Below are positions 46,876 to 58,935 of a DNA stretch of 64,000 bases, in pieces. The stretch is from Anomaloglossus baeobatrachus. Its lineage: Eukaryota > Chordata > Amphibia > Anura > Aromobatidae. Within the stretch, counting starts at the first letter, position 1; each line of letters opens with the position of its first letter. The notes beneath the pieces are model-generated. The model saw only the letters and a list, made by a program, of their open reading frames with translations. It ran no database searches and was not told where the DNA came from. The stretch lies in the NCBI RefSeq assembly GCF_048569485.1, contig NC_134354.1:336863643-336927642 (forward strand), read 5' to 3'. The position numbers and the translations under genes are program-made.

Positions 46876-47750
46876 AGAATGCATACAGCTGCACACTAAG
46901 AAGCCAACAATGTGTAAAGGGAACTTTGGTACTGCATTACTGCTATAAGAATATATGAAATATATATTCCTATAGCAGTAATGCAGTACCAAAGTTACCT
47001 TTATACATTGTTGGTTTCTTAGTGTGCAGCTGTATGCATTTTCTAGTTACCATGTTTTTTTCAGCTGGCATCTGTTCACATTTGTTGGATGTGCAGGTCA
47101 GTTTTTTTATATATTTGTAGTGAGTCTTTCTGACTGAGCACTCCGCCCTATAAACCAGGCTGTGTGCATAACCTTTATAGCAGGAGTCTACCTGCCCAAA
47201 CATGGAGGTTAGTCCAAATAGTGGCATTTGCCCAGACATGGATGTTTTTAACCTAGATAGTGGCATTTAGGTTAGGTACCTGGATTACAGAGATTTCCTT
47301 GTCGTTGGTGTCCGGGCTTACATGCATTGGCCAATACATAAAATACATATTTGTAGTGAGTCTTTCTGACTGAGCACTCCGCCCTATAAACCAGGCTGTG
47401 TGCATAACCTTTATAGCAGGAGTCTACCTGCCTAAACATGGAGGTTAGTCCAAATAGTGGCATTTGCCCAGACATGGATGTTTTTAACCTAGATAGTGGC
47501 ATTTAGGTTAGGTACCCGGATTACAGAGATTACCTTGTCGTTGGTGTCCGGGCTTACATGCATTGGCCAATACATAAACCAAATTCATATATTCCTATAG
47601 CAGTAATGCAGTGCCAAAGTTCCCTTTATACATTGTTGGCTTCTTAGTGTGCAGCTGTATGCATTTTCTAGTTACTATGTTTTTTTCGGCTGGCACCTAT
47701 ACACACTTGCTGGATGTGTCCAGGTCAGTTTTTTCAAACAATTTCTGCTG
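46876..47750. repeat. Inverted plus tandem repeat block
   Basis: GCAGTAATGCAGTACCAAAG on the + strand at about 46976 is the complement of the sequence at 46929-46948, forming an inverted pair of about 80 bp with a small loop. A 235-bp unit starting TTTGTAGTGAGTCTTTCTGA is then present twice in tandem (about 47112-47346 and 47347-47580). A third copy of the TTCCTATAGCAGTAATGCAG block closes the set at 47589. Confidence 0.85.
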
Positions 47751-48051
47751 TAAGTACAGACCCGCCGCTGCCCTCACTGACCTGCTGCTACCCTCACTGA
47801 CCTTCTTCCGCCGCTGCCCTGACTGACCCGCTGCCGGCGCTAGCACTGACCCGCCGCCGGTGCTAGCACTAACCCCCCGCTGCCGCTAGCACTGAGCCGC
47901 CGCTGCGAGCACTGACCTGCCACCAGCACAACCTATGCCTCCTGTGACCCCGCTCTGCTACTGCCTCCCTCCGGTAAGACCACACTGGAGTATAAGATGG
48001 ACCCCATTTTTTTTTACCATTTTTTTATCTCCAAATTTGGGGTGAATCTTA

Positions 48052-48273
48052 GGCCGGTTTCACATTTGCGTCGTTTTGATGGAAACAGAATCCAGCACCG
48101 ATGCAGTACAGTAGATTCATTTACAGTGGAAGCGCGACACCATGTGGACACATGTTGTTGAGTATGAAGCACACAACCGTATGGTGTCGCGCTTCCACTG
48201 TAAATGAATGTAACGGTACTGCATCTGTGCTGGATTTCTTTTCCGTCAATACGACGCAAATGTGAAACTGGCC
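48052..48273. mobile_element. Palindromic MITE, 222 bp, TTA duplication
   Basis: The left end is GGCCGGTTTCACATTTGCGT and the right-end complement is GGCCAGTTTCACATTTGCGT. TTA flanks both ends (48049-48051 and 48274-48276). The arms pair over most of their length, with GCGCGACACCAT and its complement on either side of the loop. Confidence 0.88.
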
Positions 48274-50529
48274 TTATAAAATGAAAAATACGGTAAATCC
48301 ACAGCAGAGTCCAAATCTTAAAATTTCTTTAAGTTTGGCCTTTTCCTTATGGTTTTCATGATTGCACAGGAAGCAGCAAAACAACATTGTTATACAAAAA
48401 CCCTTTTCCAGTTGATAGAAAGCTACAGAGCGATGGGTTCCCACAATGACTGGTTATGGGATTGTGCACATGCTTCTGACATAATTGGCAAGGATTTGCG
48501 TTATATGCACATCTGTCCAAATGTATTATTGCTGGGTTTTTCTCCGCGTGACTCTGACTAATTGAATTCTTCCTGTTTTTGGTGACTGTGAACCTTCCCT
48601 ATGAGAAGGCAAATTGGCTTCTCTCCCATTCTCCTCAGCTTACTTCTCTTCTTTTTCTTTCTTTTTTCGATTCTCAGTTCTCGCCTTGTCAGTAAGGTTG
48701 GTAACTGGGTTTGGTTTTTTGGCTTTGCATCTGTTTAGTCCAGATCCGGCTTCTCTGGTTTCACCTGTTCATTGGGTGGATCAGACATCTTTCTCAAGGA
48801 TTTCAGACTACTATGGGGCCATACGCAGCCGCTTACTATATGGCATTGGATCTAAAATTCTATCCTGACTTATAAAATGATTAGGGTTGTTCTGATACAT
48901 AGACTGCAGAAGCGTAATACAAAAGTTTTATTTATGGGGTCCTGCTTGGTGCTGGGGATGTTTATTACAACCAAATAGCGCCTCCATGGTATACATTTTG
49001 ACAGGCATATACAAGAAAATGGGCCATTCATTTCTGTATATAAAGCTGAACCTTACAGAAAAGTATTCCTGGAGGTCCGATAGATTCCAATAACATATGC
49101 AGCCTTGTTTACGAGTGATAATTACAATTATGTACGTTGTTCATTCATCTTCCCATTTAAAAACACTGGGAAATCCAATGCTTCTATGCATTGAAAACCC
49201 TGGGTTCCCAGCACAAATATTCCAAAACTTTTCAAGGCCTTAAAACATTGGAAAGGTGTAGGAGCCTCAGTGTATAATAACTCTTGTATACAGCGGGTGA
49301 AATAAGTATTAAACACATCACTAATTTTCTAAGTAAAAATATTTTTAAAAGTGCTATCAACATGAATTTCTGACCAGATGTCGTAACAACCCATCCAATC
49401 CACACAGGCAAAGAAATCAAACCATAGATGCCCATAAATTTAGCAATGCTGGGTCATATAGGCATCTTAACCTCTTTGGTTTAGTCATCCCGCGTACATA
49501 CACACATAGGTGTAGACATTGTACAGAGGTAAAGAAGCACTGCCATGAATATTTATTTTTCATTTAATATGTGTATGTGGTTTTTTATCCTGTCCTTCAA
49601 CCAGGTGCCATAACTTTTTATTTTTCCATAAACATAGCCATATGAGTTGTACTATTGATATAATTCATTTTATCATTGGATGTACTGGAAAGTTGTGAAA
49701 TAATGGAGAAAAAGCACAATTACCACATTATTTGGGTTTTATTTTTAAAGCATTCATTATACAAAAAATAGGAACTGGCAAAATGATTCTTCATGTCAGT
49801 ATGACTAGAGTAATAAACCAAAATTCAGAAATTCCTAAAAAAAAATGTTTTGCTTATGTTACCATTTATTGAGCCCAATAAGGTTTTCAGTTTCTGATTA
49901 ATGGGACTGTGTGATTGCTTGTTTTTAAATCCTGAACTGACATTTTCTATCGATACTACTTTGGGTAGTTAGGATGTTTTGATATATTTTTTTTATTTTT
50001 TTTTAACAAAAACATTTTACTGGGATTTATAGTTTTCTTAGGGGAATTGAACCTTTGAACATCTGATCACTTGTTCTATAAACAGAAAAACCACAGCGTG
50101 TATACCAAAAATGATGCTCTGCTGTGAATGCCAGCCACATTTTTCATAGGAGCACCATCAGGCTGGACACAAGGTTCTTCAGCAGACCCCTGACTATCAT
50201 GGCAATGGTTAGAACAGCACACTTCCCTGGACAGCGGCGTATAACAGGTTGTCACAGGCTGAGCTCTGCTCCACTTGTGGCTGTTAGAGGCAGAAAATTG
50301 CTGAAAAATACAGGCACCATCTGCTGGCAAAGATATGGCATACCATTACGTCACATGTCGGTAAGGAGTTGACATGTGTATGTGATACTAATAAGTTTAC
50401 AAGATCGCTACCTTTGTGTAAAGGGCTTGTTAGTGCAGCGTTCCTCACAGACCCCATCAGCCTCCTTAAATTGAAAGGCAAATTTTCCATGTGCAAACCC
50501 TTTCAGATGGCTCTATCACCATATGCTGA

Positions 50530-51100
50530 CTCACCAAAGGACATAATCAAAATAAACTTATATGAAAAAAACTCACGAGAAGTAAAGCCACCAGCCAAAA
50601 AAATGGCAAATGCACATGCAAGATGCAGACGGCCCCCCATGATAAAGGTTGGAGTTGCACAGGTGCAGAATAACAATAATACAACCACCCACAACCTAAT
50701 ATGTCAGGAGGGGGTGGTTGCTGACCTAAAACTGCACAATAATAGGATCTAATATAGGGTGTCAGTCACACAGATACGTGCAATGCGTGTCTAGGCAATG
50801 CCTATTGATAACGCCCTTCTATTAGATCAGGCGGGCTGCCCAGCATCACATGAGTGCACCAACACAAAGGACAGACATCCTGATGGGCCGGCTACATCCT
50901 GCAGAAATTGTGCAATAAAAATGATAATAAATCTGAGGTATTGGTCATATTTTGGCCAAAATACATAAGCTCCTAACCCATTCGTCAAGGGTCCCCACGC
51001 TTACGAGTCCCTAACTAAATTAAAATGACTCACCAAAGGACATAATCAAAATAAACTTATACAAAAAACCTTCACCAGAAATAAAGCCACCGACCATATG
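50530..51100. repeat. Direct repeat pair of about 68 bp, 500 bp apart
   Basis: CACCAAAGGACATAATCAAA followed by ATAAACTTATA occurs at 50531 and again at 51029, each continuing into AAATAAAGCCACC or AAGTAAAGCCACC. This may be an internal duplication or part of an unrecognised dispersed repeat. Confidence 0.7.
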
Positions 51101-52817
51101 CTACCATCATTGGGACACGGCATGATATTATAGTGGCAGGTCTTTTGGGCTATTAGACCTAATGATCTTGGAGAATGGCCCCTAATATAAGATAGAGGCA
51201 ACTAATAGTTATTCACAAAGACACTTTAAATCTTCCAAGTGATGGTCATTGAACAAGCAGCCCTAATCCACCAATTCAGGTGGAAACCTCCGAATCCACT
51301 ACAAAATGTTGTACAATGAACCCCGCTCAGGAAAAAGGAAAGCGCATACTGTGTAAACTTGGGGGAAAATCCCCCTTGTCCTCTAAGCTGAGCTCTAATT
51401 CCATCTTTTGTAATTAGGAAAGAAGTAGACAACTCTTCAGCACGTTCAGTTACAGTTTCAGAATTTTCTTCAACAAATCTACCACTTGTGACCTGCAAAA
51501 ATTGGCTGTGATTGTGCTCATGATCAACATAAAGCCACATTTCTAGACAGGCGACGTAAAATGAATGGATATGTAAATAATTTTTCATTTCTAGAAGTAT
51601 TTAAATTCCGATTATTGTATGCTGTACAGATTTGCTGAAGTACAGAGTTTTCTTAGTTCTCTAGGAAACGAACAAAGAGGAACTTGAAAAGAGAAATGGA
51701 TAATAGGAAAAGCAAAAGCAATAGTAAGGAAGAGAGAGGTTAGAAATATGCTGCTGAGCTGCAGTCGGCCTTTCACTGTGAATGACATCCATGTAATGTT
51801 CTGCTAAATCTACCTTGCACATAGACATTACATTCAAGTTTGATTAATTTGACCTTCAAATATGAATCGGCTGTATTGTCAGTCTATGGAGGGATCTGTC
51901 GGCTGAAGAGTTAAGTCTACATGAGTATGTACTGTATATTATTTCACTCTTTGAATGTTTTCTTCCTTGTAAATATTAAAAGGGTTGTCCAGTCTGAATC
52001 TACAAGTCTGTAGTCACTTTCTGTGACTCCTCATTATGCACACACTGTGAGGATTCTCCGGTGTCAGAGCTGGGAACTGCGGTCAAGTGGCTGCGAGTAT
52101 GCCGACTATAGGGGCCCCTCTCTCGCTCAATACATTTGCATTGAGAAAGGCAGCACCCCTCTAATCGGATTCGGACCATGAGCAAGCGTATTGCAGACTC
52201 GTGGCTATGCGACCGCTGTTCCCAGCTTTGACACTGGATAGTTCTCACAATGCGTGCGTATTGAGGATTTACAAGTCAGGTAAAGTGACTGCAGACTTGT
52301 GGATTTAGACAGGACAACCTTTCTAAGGCATTTTACAGTCATGCTGGATATAAGGGTATCTTTGATAGTTTCGGGTGAATGGCACACTTTATAAAAGTCA
52401 TTTGTTCACCTGTTTGCTACATACCTGTTCCTCATCCATACACACACCCCAAATATATGACCAACGTACAGTACATGTTCCATTTAATATTACTAATAGA
52501 GAACTTTGTCTTGTATTAAACTATTATATTGTGAAATATGTCATACAGGATTTTTGGAGCACCACACCGGCATTTTTTTTATTTCACTGCTGGAGTGGGG
52601 CATTAAATTTAAGTCCTCCGTTTCCTATGTATTATACTCACCTGCCACCGTCTTCATCTTTTTCTAGCGCTGCTTCAGTTGGTATCCAGTGATTTGTGAC
52701 CTTCCGGCATTTCCAGTGTTTCATGGAGCACACCAAAGGTCACAACTCAGTGCAACGCTATGAGAGACTCGTTCTGGCTGTGTTCTGGCTCTCAGAGATG
52801 CATTGGAAGCTTGTGAC

Positions 52818-53243
52818 TAGAGATGAAAAACACAAGGTTCGGTGTTCATACCAAACACAGACTTTATAAAAATAAAAAACAGAGTTCTGTTTCAGAGTGT
52901 GGGTGCTTTATTTATGCAAACCACTTGCCCGAGCATCACTGTGCTCGGGTACACTCGGTGCTCAGCCCAGTGTGAGCCGCTTTCAGTGTTTGAATGGCGC
53001 ACATTAAGGGCTACAACAGCATGATCGGATGTAGTGTGCACCAAACAAAAAAAATGGAAAAACCCTGCCAATCCACTCCCCAGAAGTGTTCTGTTTATGG
53101 CTAGCTGCATGTGGGTGGAGACCCGAACTCCCCAATTAGTGACTTCCATTGGGGTTCAGGTTAAGTCCAGGTCCAAAACCAAACTTTACCTAAAGTTCGG
53201 CTGCACCAACTGAGCTGAACTCCCACAGCTCCACTCATCTCTA
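52818..53243. mobile_element. hAT MITE, 426 bp, 8-bp duplication with one change
   Basis: The left end is TAGAGATGAAAAACAC and the right end is CCACTCATCTCTA. The flanks are CTTGTGAC (52810-52817) and CTTTTGAC (53244-53251). Internal words such as AGCATCACTGTGCTCG and CAGCATGATCG match the copy at 31777, so both belong to one family. Confidence 0.85.
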
Positions 53244-53376
53244 CTTTTGACGCAACTTCTGTCTTACGGCAAGTCAGAAGTTACGGGCACAAGATAGTGC
53301 TGCTGGACCGGAGTGGTGTTGAAAAAAGATGGAGATGGCAGCAAGTGAGTATAATACCGGGAGCAGGGGTCTTATA

Positions 53377-54834
53377 CACCGTGTGCAGAATTATTAGGTA
53401 ATTTGTATATTAGAAGATTTCTTTTATTATTGATCAACAACTATGTTCTCAATCAACCCAAAAGACTTATAAATAGCCAAGCTTAATATTTTTGGAAGTT
53501 GGAGTGGTTTTTTTAGATTTGGCATCTTAGGAGGATATCTGTTTGTGCAGGTAACTATTACTGTGCAGAATTATTAGGCAACTTAATAAAAACCAAATAT
53601 ATTCCCATCTCACTTGTTTATTTTCACCAGGTAAACCAATATAACTGCACAAAATTTAGAAATAAACATTTCTGACATGCAAAAACAAAACCCCAAAAAA
53701 TTAGTGACCAATATAGCCACCTTTCTTTCTGATGACACTCAACAGCCTACCATCCATAGATTATGTTAGTTGCTTGATCTGTTTATGATCAATATTGCAT
53801 GCAACAACCACCACAGCCTCCCAGATACTGTTCCAAGAGGTGTACTGTTTTCCCTCCCTGTAGATCTTACATTTTATGAGGGACTACAGGTTCTCTATGC
53901 GGTTCAGATCAGGTGAACAAGGGGGCCATGTCATTATTTTTTCATGTTTTAGACCTTTACTGGCCAGCCACGCTGTGGAGTAGTTGGATGCATGTGATGG
54001 AGCATTGTCCTGCATGAAAATCATGTTTTTCTTAAACGATACCGACTTCTATCTGTACCACTGCTTGAAGACGTCTTCCAGAAACTGGCAGTAGGTCTGA
54101 GAGTTGAGCTTCACTCCATCCTCAACCCGAAAAGGTCCCACAAGTTCATCTTTGTTGATACCAGCCCATATCAGTACCCCACTGCCACCTTGCTGGTGTC
54201 TGAGTTGGAGTGGAGCTCTCTGCCCTTTACTGATCCAGCCTCTGGCCCATCCATCTGGTCCATCCAAATTTCTTGTTCAAAGGTGGTCGTTTTTCAGCCT
54301 TCCTTACCTTGGCCATGTCCCTGAGTATGGCACACCTTGGCTTTTTGATACTCCAGTAACGTTGCAGCTCTGAAATATGGCAAATGGCATCTTGGCAGCT
54401 TCACGCTTGATTATCCTTAATTCATGGGCAGTTATTTTGCGCCTCTTGTTGCCCAACACGCTTCTTGCGACCCTGTTGGCTATTTGCCATGAAACGCTTG
54501 ATTGTTTGGTGATCACGCTTCAAAAGATTGGCAATTTCAAGACTGCTGTATCCCTCTGCAAGACATCTCACAATTTTGGACTTTTCAGAGCCCATCAAGT
54601 CTCTCTTCTGACCCATTTTGCCAAAGGAAAGGAAGTTGCCTAATAATTAAGCACACCTTGTATAGGGTGTTGATGTCATTACACCACACCCCTCCTCATT
54701 ACAGAGATACATATCACCTGATTTAATTAATTGGTAATTGTCTCTCAAGCCTATACAGCTTGGAGTAGGACAACATGTATAAAAAGTATCATGTGATCAA
54801 AATACTTATTTGCTTAATAATTCTGCACACAGTG
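53377..54834 (-). mobile_element. Tc1/mariner element, CACCGTGTGCAGAATTATTA ends
   Basis: The left end is CACCGTGTGCAGAATTATTA and the right-end complement is CACTGTGTGCAGAATTATTA. TA flanks both ends (53375-53376 and 54835-54836). A second GTGCAGAATTATTAGGCAAC lies at 53562 inside the left end. The transposase is on the minus strand and internally deleted. Confidence 0.92.
53720..54616 (-). pseudogene. Tc1/mariner transposase pseudogene, internally deleted
   Basis: The minus strand begins MGQKRDLMGSEKSKIVRCLA and EIANLLKRDHQTIKRFMANS, an N-terminal helix-turn-helix pair. It continues KKRVGQ, ITAHELRIIKREAAKMP, FQSCNVTGVSKSQGVPYSGT, then DGPDGWARGWISKGQRAPLQ, GVLIWAGINKDELVGPFRVE and LNSQTYCQFLEDVFKQWYR. 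Later blocks MIFMQDNAPSHASNYSTAWL and WPPCSPDLNRIENL carry the second Asp and the Glu. The segment between the Lys-rich linker and DGPDGWARGW, where the first catalytic Asp (WTDE-type block) belongs, is missing. Several frameshifts also occur. Confidence 0.85.
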
Positions 54835-55124
54835 TATTTATTATCCCATTCATGTAAAGAGCACTGATGTGTATTGTTAGTATATATGTTTCTGTATTGG
54901 CAATGGCATACGTACACTAATTTAGTATTATGAGAGTGCCAGTTTTGTCTTTTTTTTACATTATCCCGGCTGATGTTTGACATTCCTATAGTGGTCTTAG
55001 ATTTTTGTGCATGCTTAGCCACAAACACATAATTCACTAACACCCCAAATCCAGTGTTAGAGTATGGTCAATCATATATGTCTGCAGCAAATCCAGAGAA
55101 AGCAGATGGGGCAGTTTCTGTATT

Positions 55125-55320
55125 CTAGCAGGTAATATATAGCAAGCTTTGCAGACTAATCAGGTCTCTTCATCAGGCTCAAGCTGAGTAGTCTGGAAAG
55201 CTTGCTATTATTGCCATCTTTTCAGTTAGCATTAAAAGGTATCAACCACTGAGGACTATCAGTTCTTTTAAACATTTTTTTTTATCTCTACTGGCTAACA
55301 CCGTACAAAATATATCTATA
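55125..55320 (-). mobile_element. Frog retroposon fragment with hammerhead-like hairpin
   Basis: AGCAAGCTTTGCAGACTA (55141-55158) pairs with TAGTCTGGAAAGCTTGCT (55189-55206) as an 18-bp imperfect hairpin. Inside the loop the minus strand reads CTGATGA (55176-55170). Downstream come ATTAAAAGGTATCAACCACT, GAGGACT and CTGGCTAACACCGTACAAA, a sequence familiar from many frog genomes. Penelope-like elements are known to carry hammerhead ribozymes; the link here is inferred, and the GAAA core is not intact. Confidence 0.5.
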
Positions 55321-57419
55321 TTTTACCTGTATTTTAGCAGCCAGCGATGACATCCTTTTACTTCTGACCAATGTGTGATGAGATGTTATCACAGGAGGAC
55401 AATGGACAGCATCTTGTGGGATGACTAGGGAAGGAGTGTATAGTTTTGTTTGTTATTTTAAAGTTTGAGAACAGTGTTTGTGTGTTTATTAGCTGGACCA
55501 CAGGTAATCCGCTATTACAACCCTATTTGAAATGGATTTTGGTGCGGAGTATCCATAGCTCCAGAACCAAACCATCCACTACTGAATCATAAAAATACTT
55601 TTTCAAAGTTTAAAATAAAAACCACTATATTCACCTCCATGATTACATGGATCCATTCTCTCCTCCGTGTGTAACTTGGCCTTTTGATGACTTCTCTTTC
55701 TATGTGACAGTTGTAGATCATCACAAGTGTTGATGAAGTGCGCATAGTGTCATTTCTTTACCTTAAACTATTCAGTGTCATATCAAATATGATATGAAAA
55801 ATCTGGGATGGTAAGATGTCCATGCAGATTGTGCAAGAAATGCTGTGGACATTGTCCAGCAATCTCCACCCCTTCTGTGCCTGGACTAACCTTGTTGTTG
55901 GTTAGTAGTTTGGAGCTACTTTTTTGTGTGCAATATTGTTTACACTCAGCACACTTGGTATCTTGGCTTAAGTGGTCGCATAGTCGAGTTTTAGTTGCCA
56001 TTTTGTAATAACTACACTTCCAATTATCTGGAGAACTACAGAAATGGAACAGATCATACTGAAGGTGGCATGCTTTCAAAAACTAGTCACTGAGCTCCTC
56101 GTATCACCAATTCTATTGCTGCTTGTGCTTGCTGGCTGGGTGTCTGAGTTTACATATCTATTAGGGAAAGGGTATGGGTGGATGCAAACACAAAAAAGTA
56201 GAGCAGCAGGAGAATACAAAATTAATGCAGGCCATGGTACGCCATTGCCCATATGTATTTATTACCACCTGAAATTGAACTCTTTCAGTAAGGTAATGAC
56301 ATATGAAATCCCCGACAAATTTCCTGTGGGAATTTGAGTCCCTAAGGAGGGAGGCAGCATGAATGCTTGTCTCCCCACGGGCATGGATGCTGTAACATTG
56401 CATCATTAACAACGGAGGGGTGTGCCCACGGAAACTGGTCTCTCGATAGTTTCTCTGATTAACCCTGTATATCAAATAGAATTTGGCACCTGCCCTCTGT
56501 AACTCTTTCAGTACTGATTCATCTAATGTGGATGTGCTGGAGAGGTTGTCATTTTTTTGTAGTACTTGGCTGTGTTAAGGTAAAAACATTGCTATCTTCA
56601 AATAATTTTCACCTTTTATTAGGTTTTTCCAAAGCATCTCTTCCACAGATCACCCATGATAATATTTGATCATATAATTTTCTACATAATCATAATCATC
56701 CATCAAATGTAAGAAAATCTTTTGCCTTCTAAAGACCACACCAGTCTGAAATTACAGAAAAGGCTTAAAGCTTTACCATGCCCTTGAGTTAGTCACTCAA
56801 AACTTTTTTTGTTTTATCAAAGACGTTTTTGTTCCTTGTCATGATTGATTAACACTATATGGACAAAAGTATGTCGACACTTACACATTACATGTACAGG
56901 AGCCTTTATGATATGCCATTCTTAATGCCGAGGCATTAATATAAATTGCTCCCCTTAAACAACTAAACAGCTTCCCAAGCTTCTGGAATGGCTTTCTAAA
57001 AGTTATTGGATTGTCTGTGGGTGACTTTTTGCTCATTGAAGAAGAAGAGCATTTGTGAGGCCGGACACTGATATTGGATGAATACAATTGTCCAAAATAT
57101 CTTGGTATGCTGAAATGTTAAGATTCGTTTTCAGTAGAAATAAGTGGCCTAGGCCAGCCCCTAAAAACATATCACAGCATTGTCCCTTCTACACCCAACT
57201 TTATAGTTGACACAATGCAGTTCTAGCATTTGTCACACCCAGGCTCATCCATCCGACTGCAAAATAGAGTGTAATGCATCACTTCATTTCCACTGCTACG
57301 GAGCAAAGTGACGACGTGCTTTACACTACTCGATCTGACAAAATTGATGCCATGAGGCACAGGGCACACAGTTATAGCAGTGATGTTAAGGCCAGAAAAG
57401 TATTGGAACTCTACAATTA

Positions 57420-58935
57420 CAGTCCTGCTCATCGTTTTTGGCACCCATGACGTTAAAGTACATAATGTGGAATATCTCCTGAAAAAAATGAATCCAGTGT
57501 ATAGAACACTCAAGTTAAATGCAAAAGAGCAAATGATAAACAATTTAAAACAAAAAACAATGTGAGGGAAAAATAGAAAAACCTAAAGCTGCTGTGACAC
57601 TGGTATTAGCACCTTTTACATTAAATTAGTATGGAAACACATTTTGACTCGCCTGTGATAAATCACAAATGAGAATCACTTGTGATAAATTGTTGGTACC
57701 CATGGGACATGAATTAGCCAATGATGATAACTTCAGTGTTTAAAAAACCACGTTATGCCCTGCTCCTTTGTCACAATGGTGAAGACAAAAGAGCTGTCTG
57801 GGGACATCAGAACTGCTGTTATTAGCAAACACAAGACTTCCAAAGGGTAATAGGGTCCCCTCCAAAGACCTTTGTATCCTAGTTTCAACAAGGCGCAATG
57901 TTATTAAGAGGTTTGCCAAGCATGGGTCAAGAACCTACCTGGACGTGGGGAAAAGCAGAAAATTGACAAGCGAAGTCTTCGAATTTAGGTGTTCATTGTG
58001 GGAAAAACATCAAAAGACCTGAAGGCCAACCTGGAACAGTCTGGGGCCATGGTTTCAACAAATATCATAAACCACACATTAAACCAATCAGGATTATTGG
58101 TGAAGGCCAAGGAAGACACCATTGCTGAAGAAAAGACATATGAAGGAACGACTGACCTTTGCCAAAGAGTACCTTGACAAACCACAATCCTTCTGGGAAA
58201 ATGTTCTGTGGACAAATGAAACAAAATTAGACCTTTTAGGCAATGCAAAGCAACAGTTTGTGTATAGACGGCGCAATGAAGCTTATAAGAAAAATAACAC
58301 CCTACCAACAGTTACGCATGGTGGAGTATCCATAATGCTGTGGGGTTGCTTTTCTGCATCCGATACTGGGGGCCTTGACCATATCACAGAAAACATGGAA
58401 TAAGAATTATCAAGAGATTTTAGAGCAAAATGTCCTACCCAGTGTAAGAAAACTTTGAGTCGAAAATCATAGGTCTTTCAGGAAGAGAATAATCCAAAGT
58501 ACACATCGAAAAGTACACAGGAATGGTTGAAAAAGAAAAAAAATGGACTTTTAAAATTGCCAGCAAGGAGTCCTGACCCCAATACCATTGAAAATCTTTG
58601 AGGTGAGCTGAAATCTGCCATTGGGAAAAAGAACTCTGCAAACAGTCAAGAACCTGAACAAGCTGCAAAGGAAGAGTGAGAGAAAATACCAGCTGAGAAG
58701 TGCAAGAAGCTTATAGACGGCTACAAGAAACGTTTGGAGGCTGTCATCACTGTCAACGGATGTGCAACCAAGTATTAGTTAGGGGTGCCTTTATTGTTGC
58801 ACATAATGTTTATTCTGTTTCTTCTTTGAAATTGTAACATGTAAGTTGACAAACAATGTTTTATTGTATTACTTTGGACCACTAAAAATTCTGAGTATAT
58901 ATCTTTGGTACATTTCCGTTCATTTCTGAAGATAT
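57420..58935 (+). mobile_element. Tc1-like transposon nested in another Tc1-like element
   Basis: The left end CAGTCCTGCTCATCGTTTTT followed by GGCACCC is Tc1-type and preceded by TA. The right end is degraded and its exact border is uncertain; the outer element resumes by about 58940 with GTTGGTGATTTTTGTGCACT. The transposase reads opposite to the outer element. Confidence 0.75.
57776..58778 (+). pseudogene. Tc1-like transposase pseudogene with altered active site
   Basis: The ATG at 57776 opens MVKTKELSGDIRTAVISKHK, the N-terminal DNA-binding part. Later come FWENVLWTNETKLDLLG, HGGVSIMLWGCFSASDTGGL, NNPKYTS and PNTIENL, then KCKKLIDGYKKRLEAVI and a stop after CNQ/ATKY. The first catalytic Asp position of the usual WTDET reads Asn, and the QxDNDPKHT block reads EENNPKYT, so both Asp positions are changed. 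Frames also shift several times. It was lost before or after insertion; the sequence cannot tell which. Confidence 0.8.

Larger units (their letters stand above)
46374..48293. mobile_element. TA-flanked DNA element, 1.9 kb, complex interior
   Basis: The left end is CTGTTTTATTCGGATTATAA and the right-end complement is CCGTATTTTTCATTTTATAA, with TA on both sides (46372-46373 and 48294-48295). Inside are tandem GTGCGGGCGGC words (46490-46640), a set of direct and inverted repeats (46876-47750), CCGCCGCTGCC repeats (47760-47930) and a nested MITE (48052-48273). There is no transposase. The ends are related to those at 10331. Confidence 0.7.

Noticed and set aside
51226-51588. A 120-codon minus-strand frame in intron 1
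   Set aside because: There is no recognisable domain or repeat pattern, no splice signals and no neighbouring exon; a frame of this length is expected by chance.
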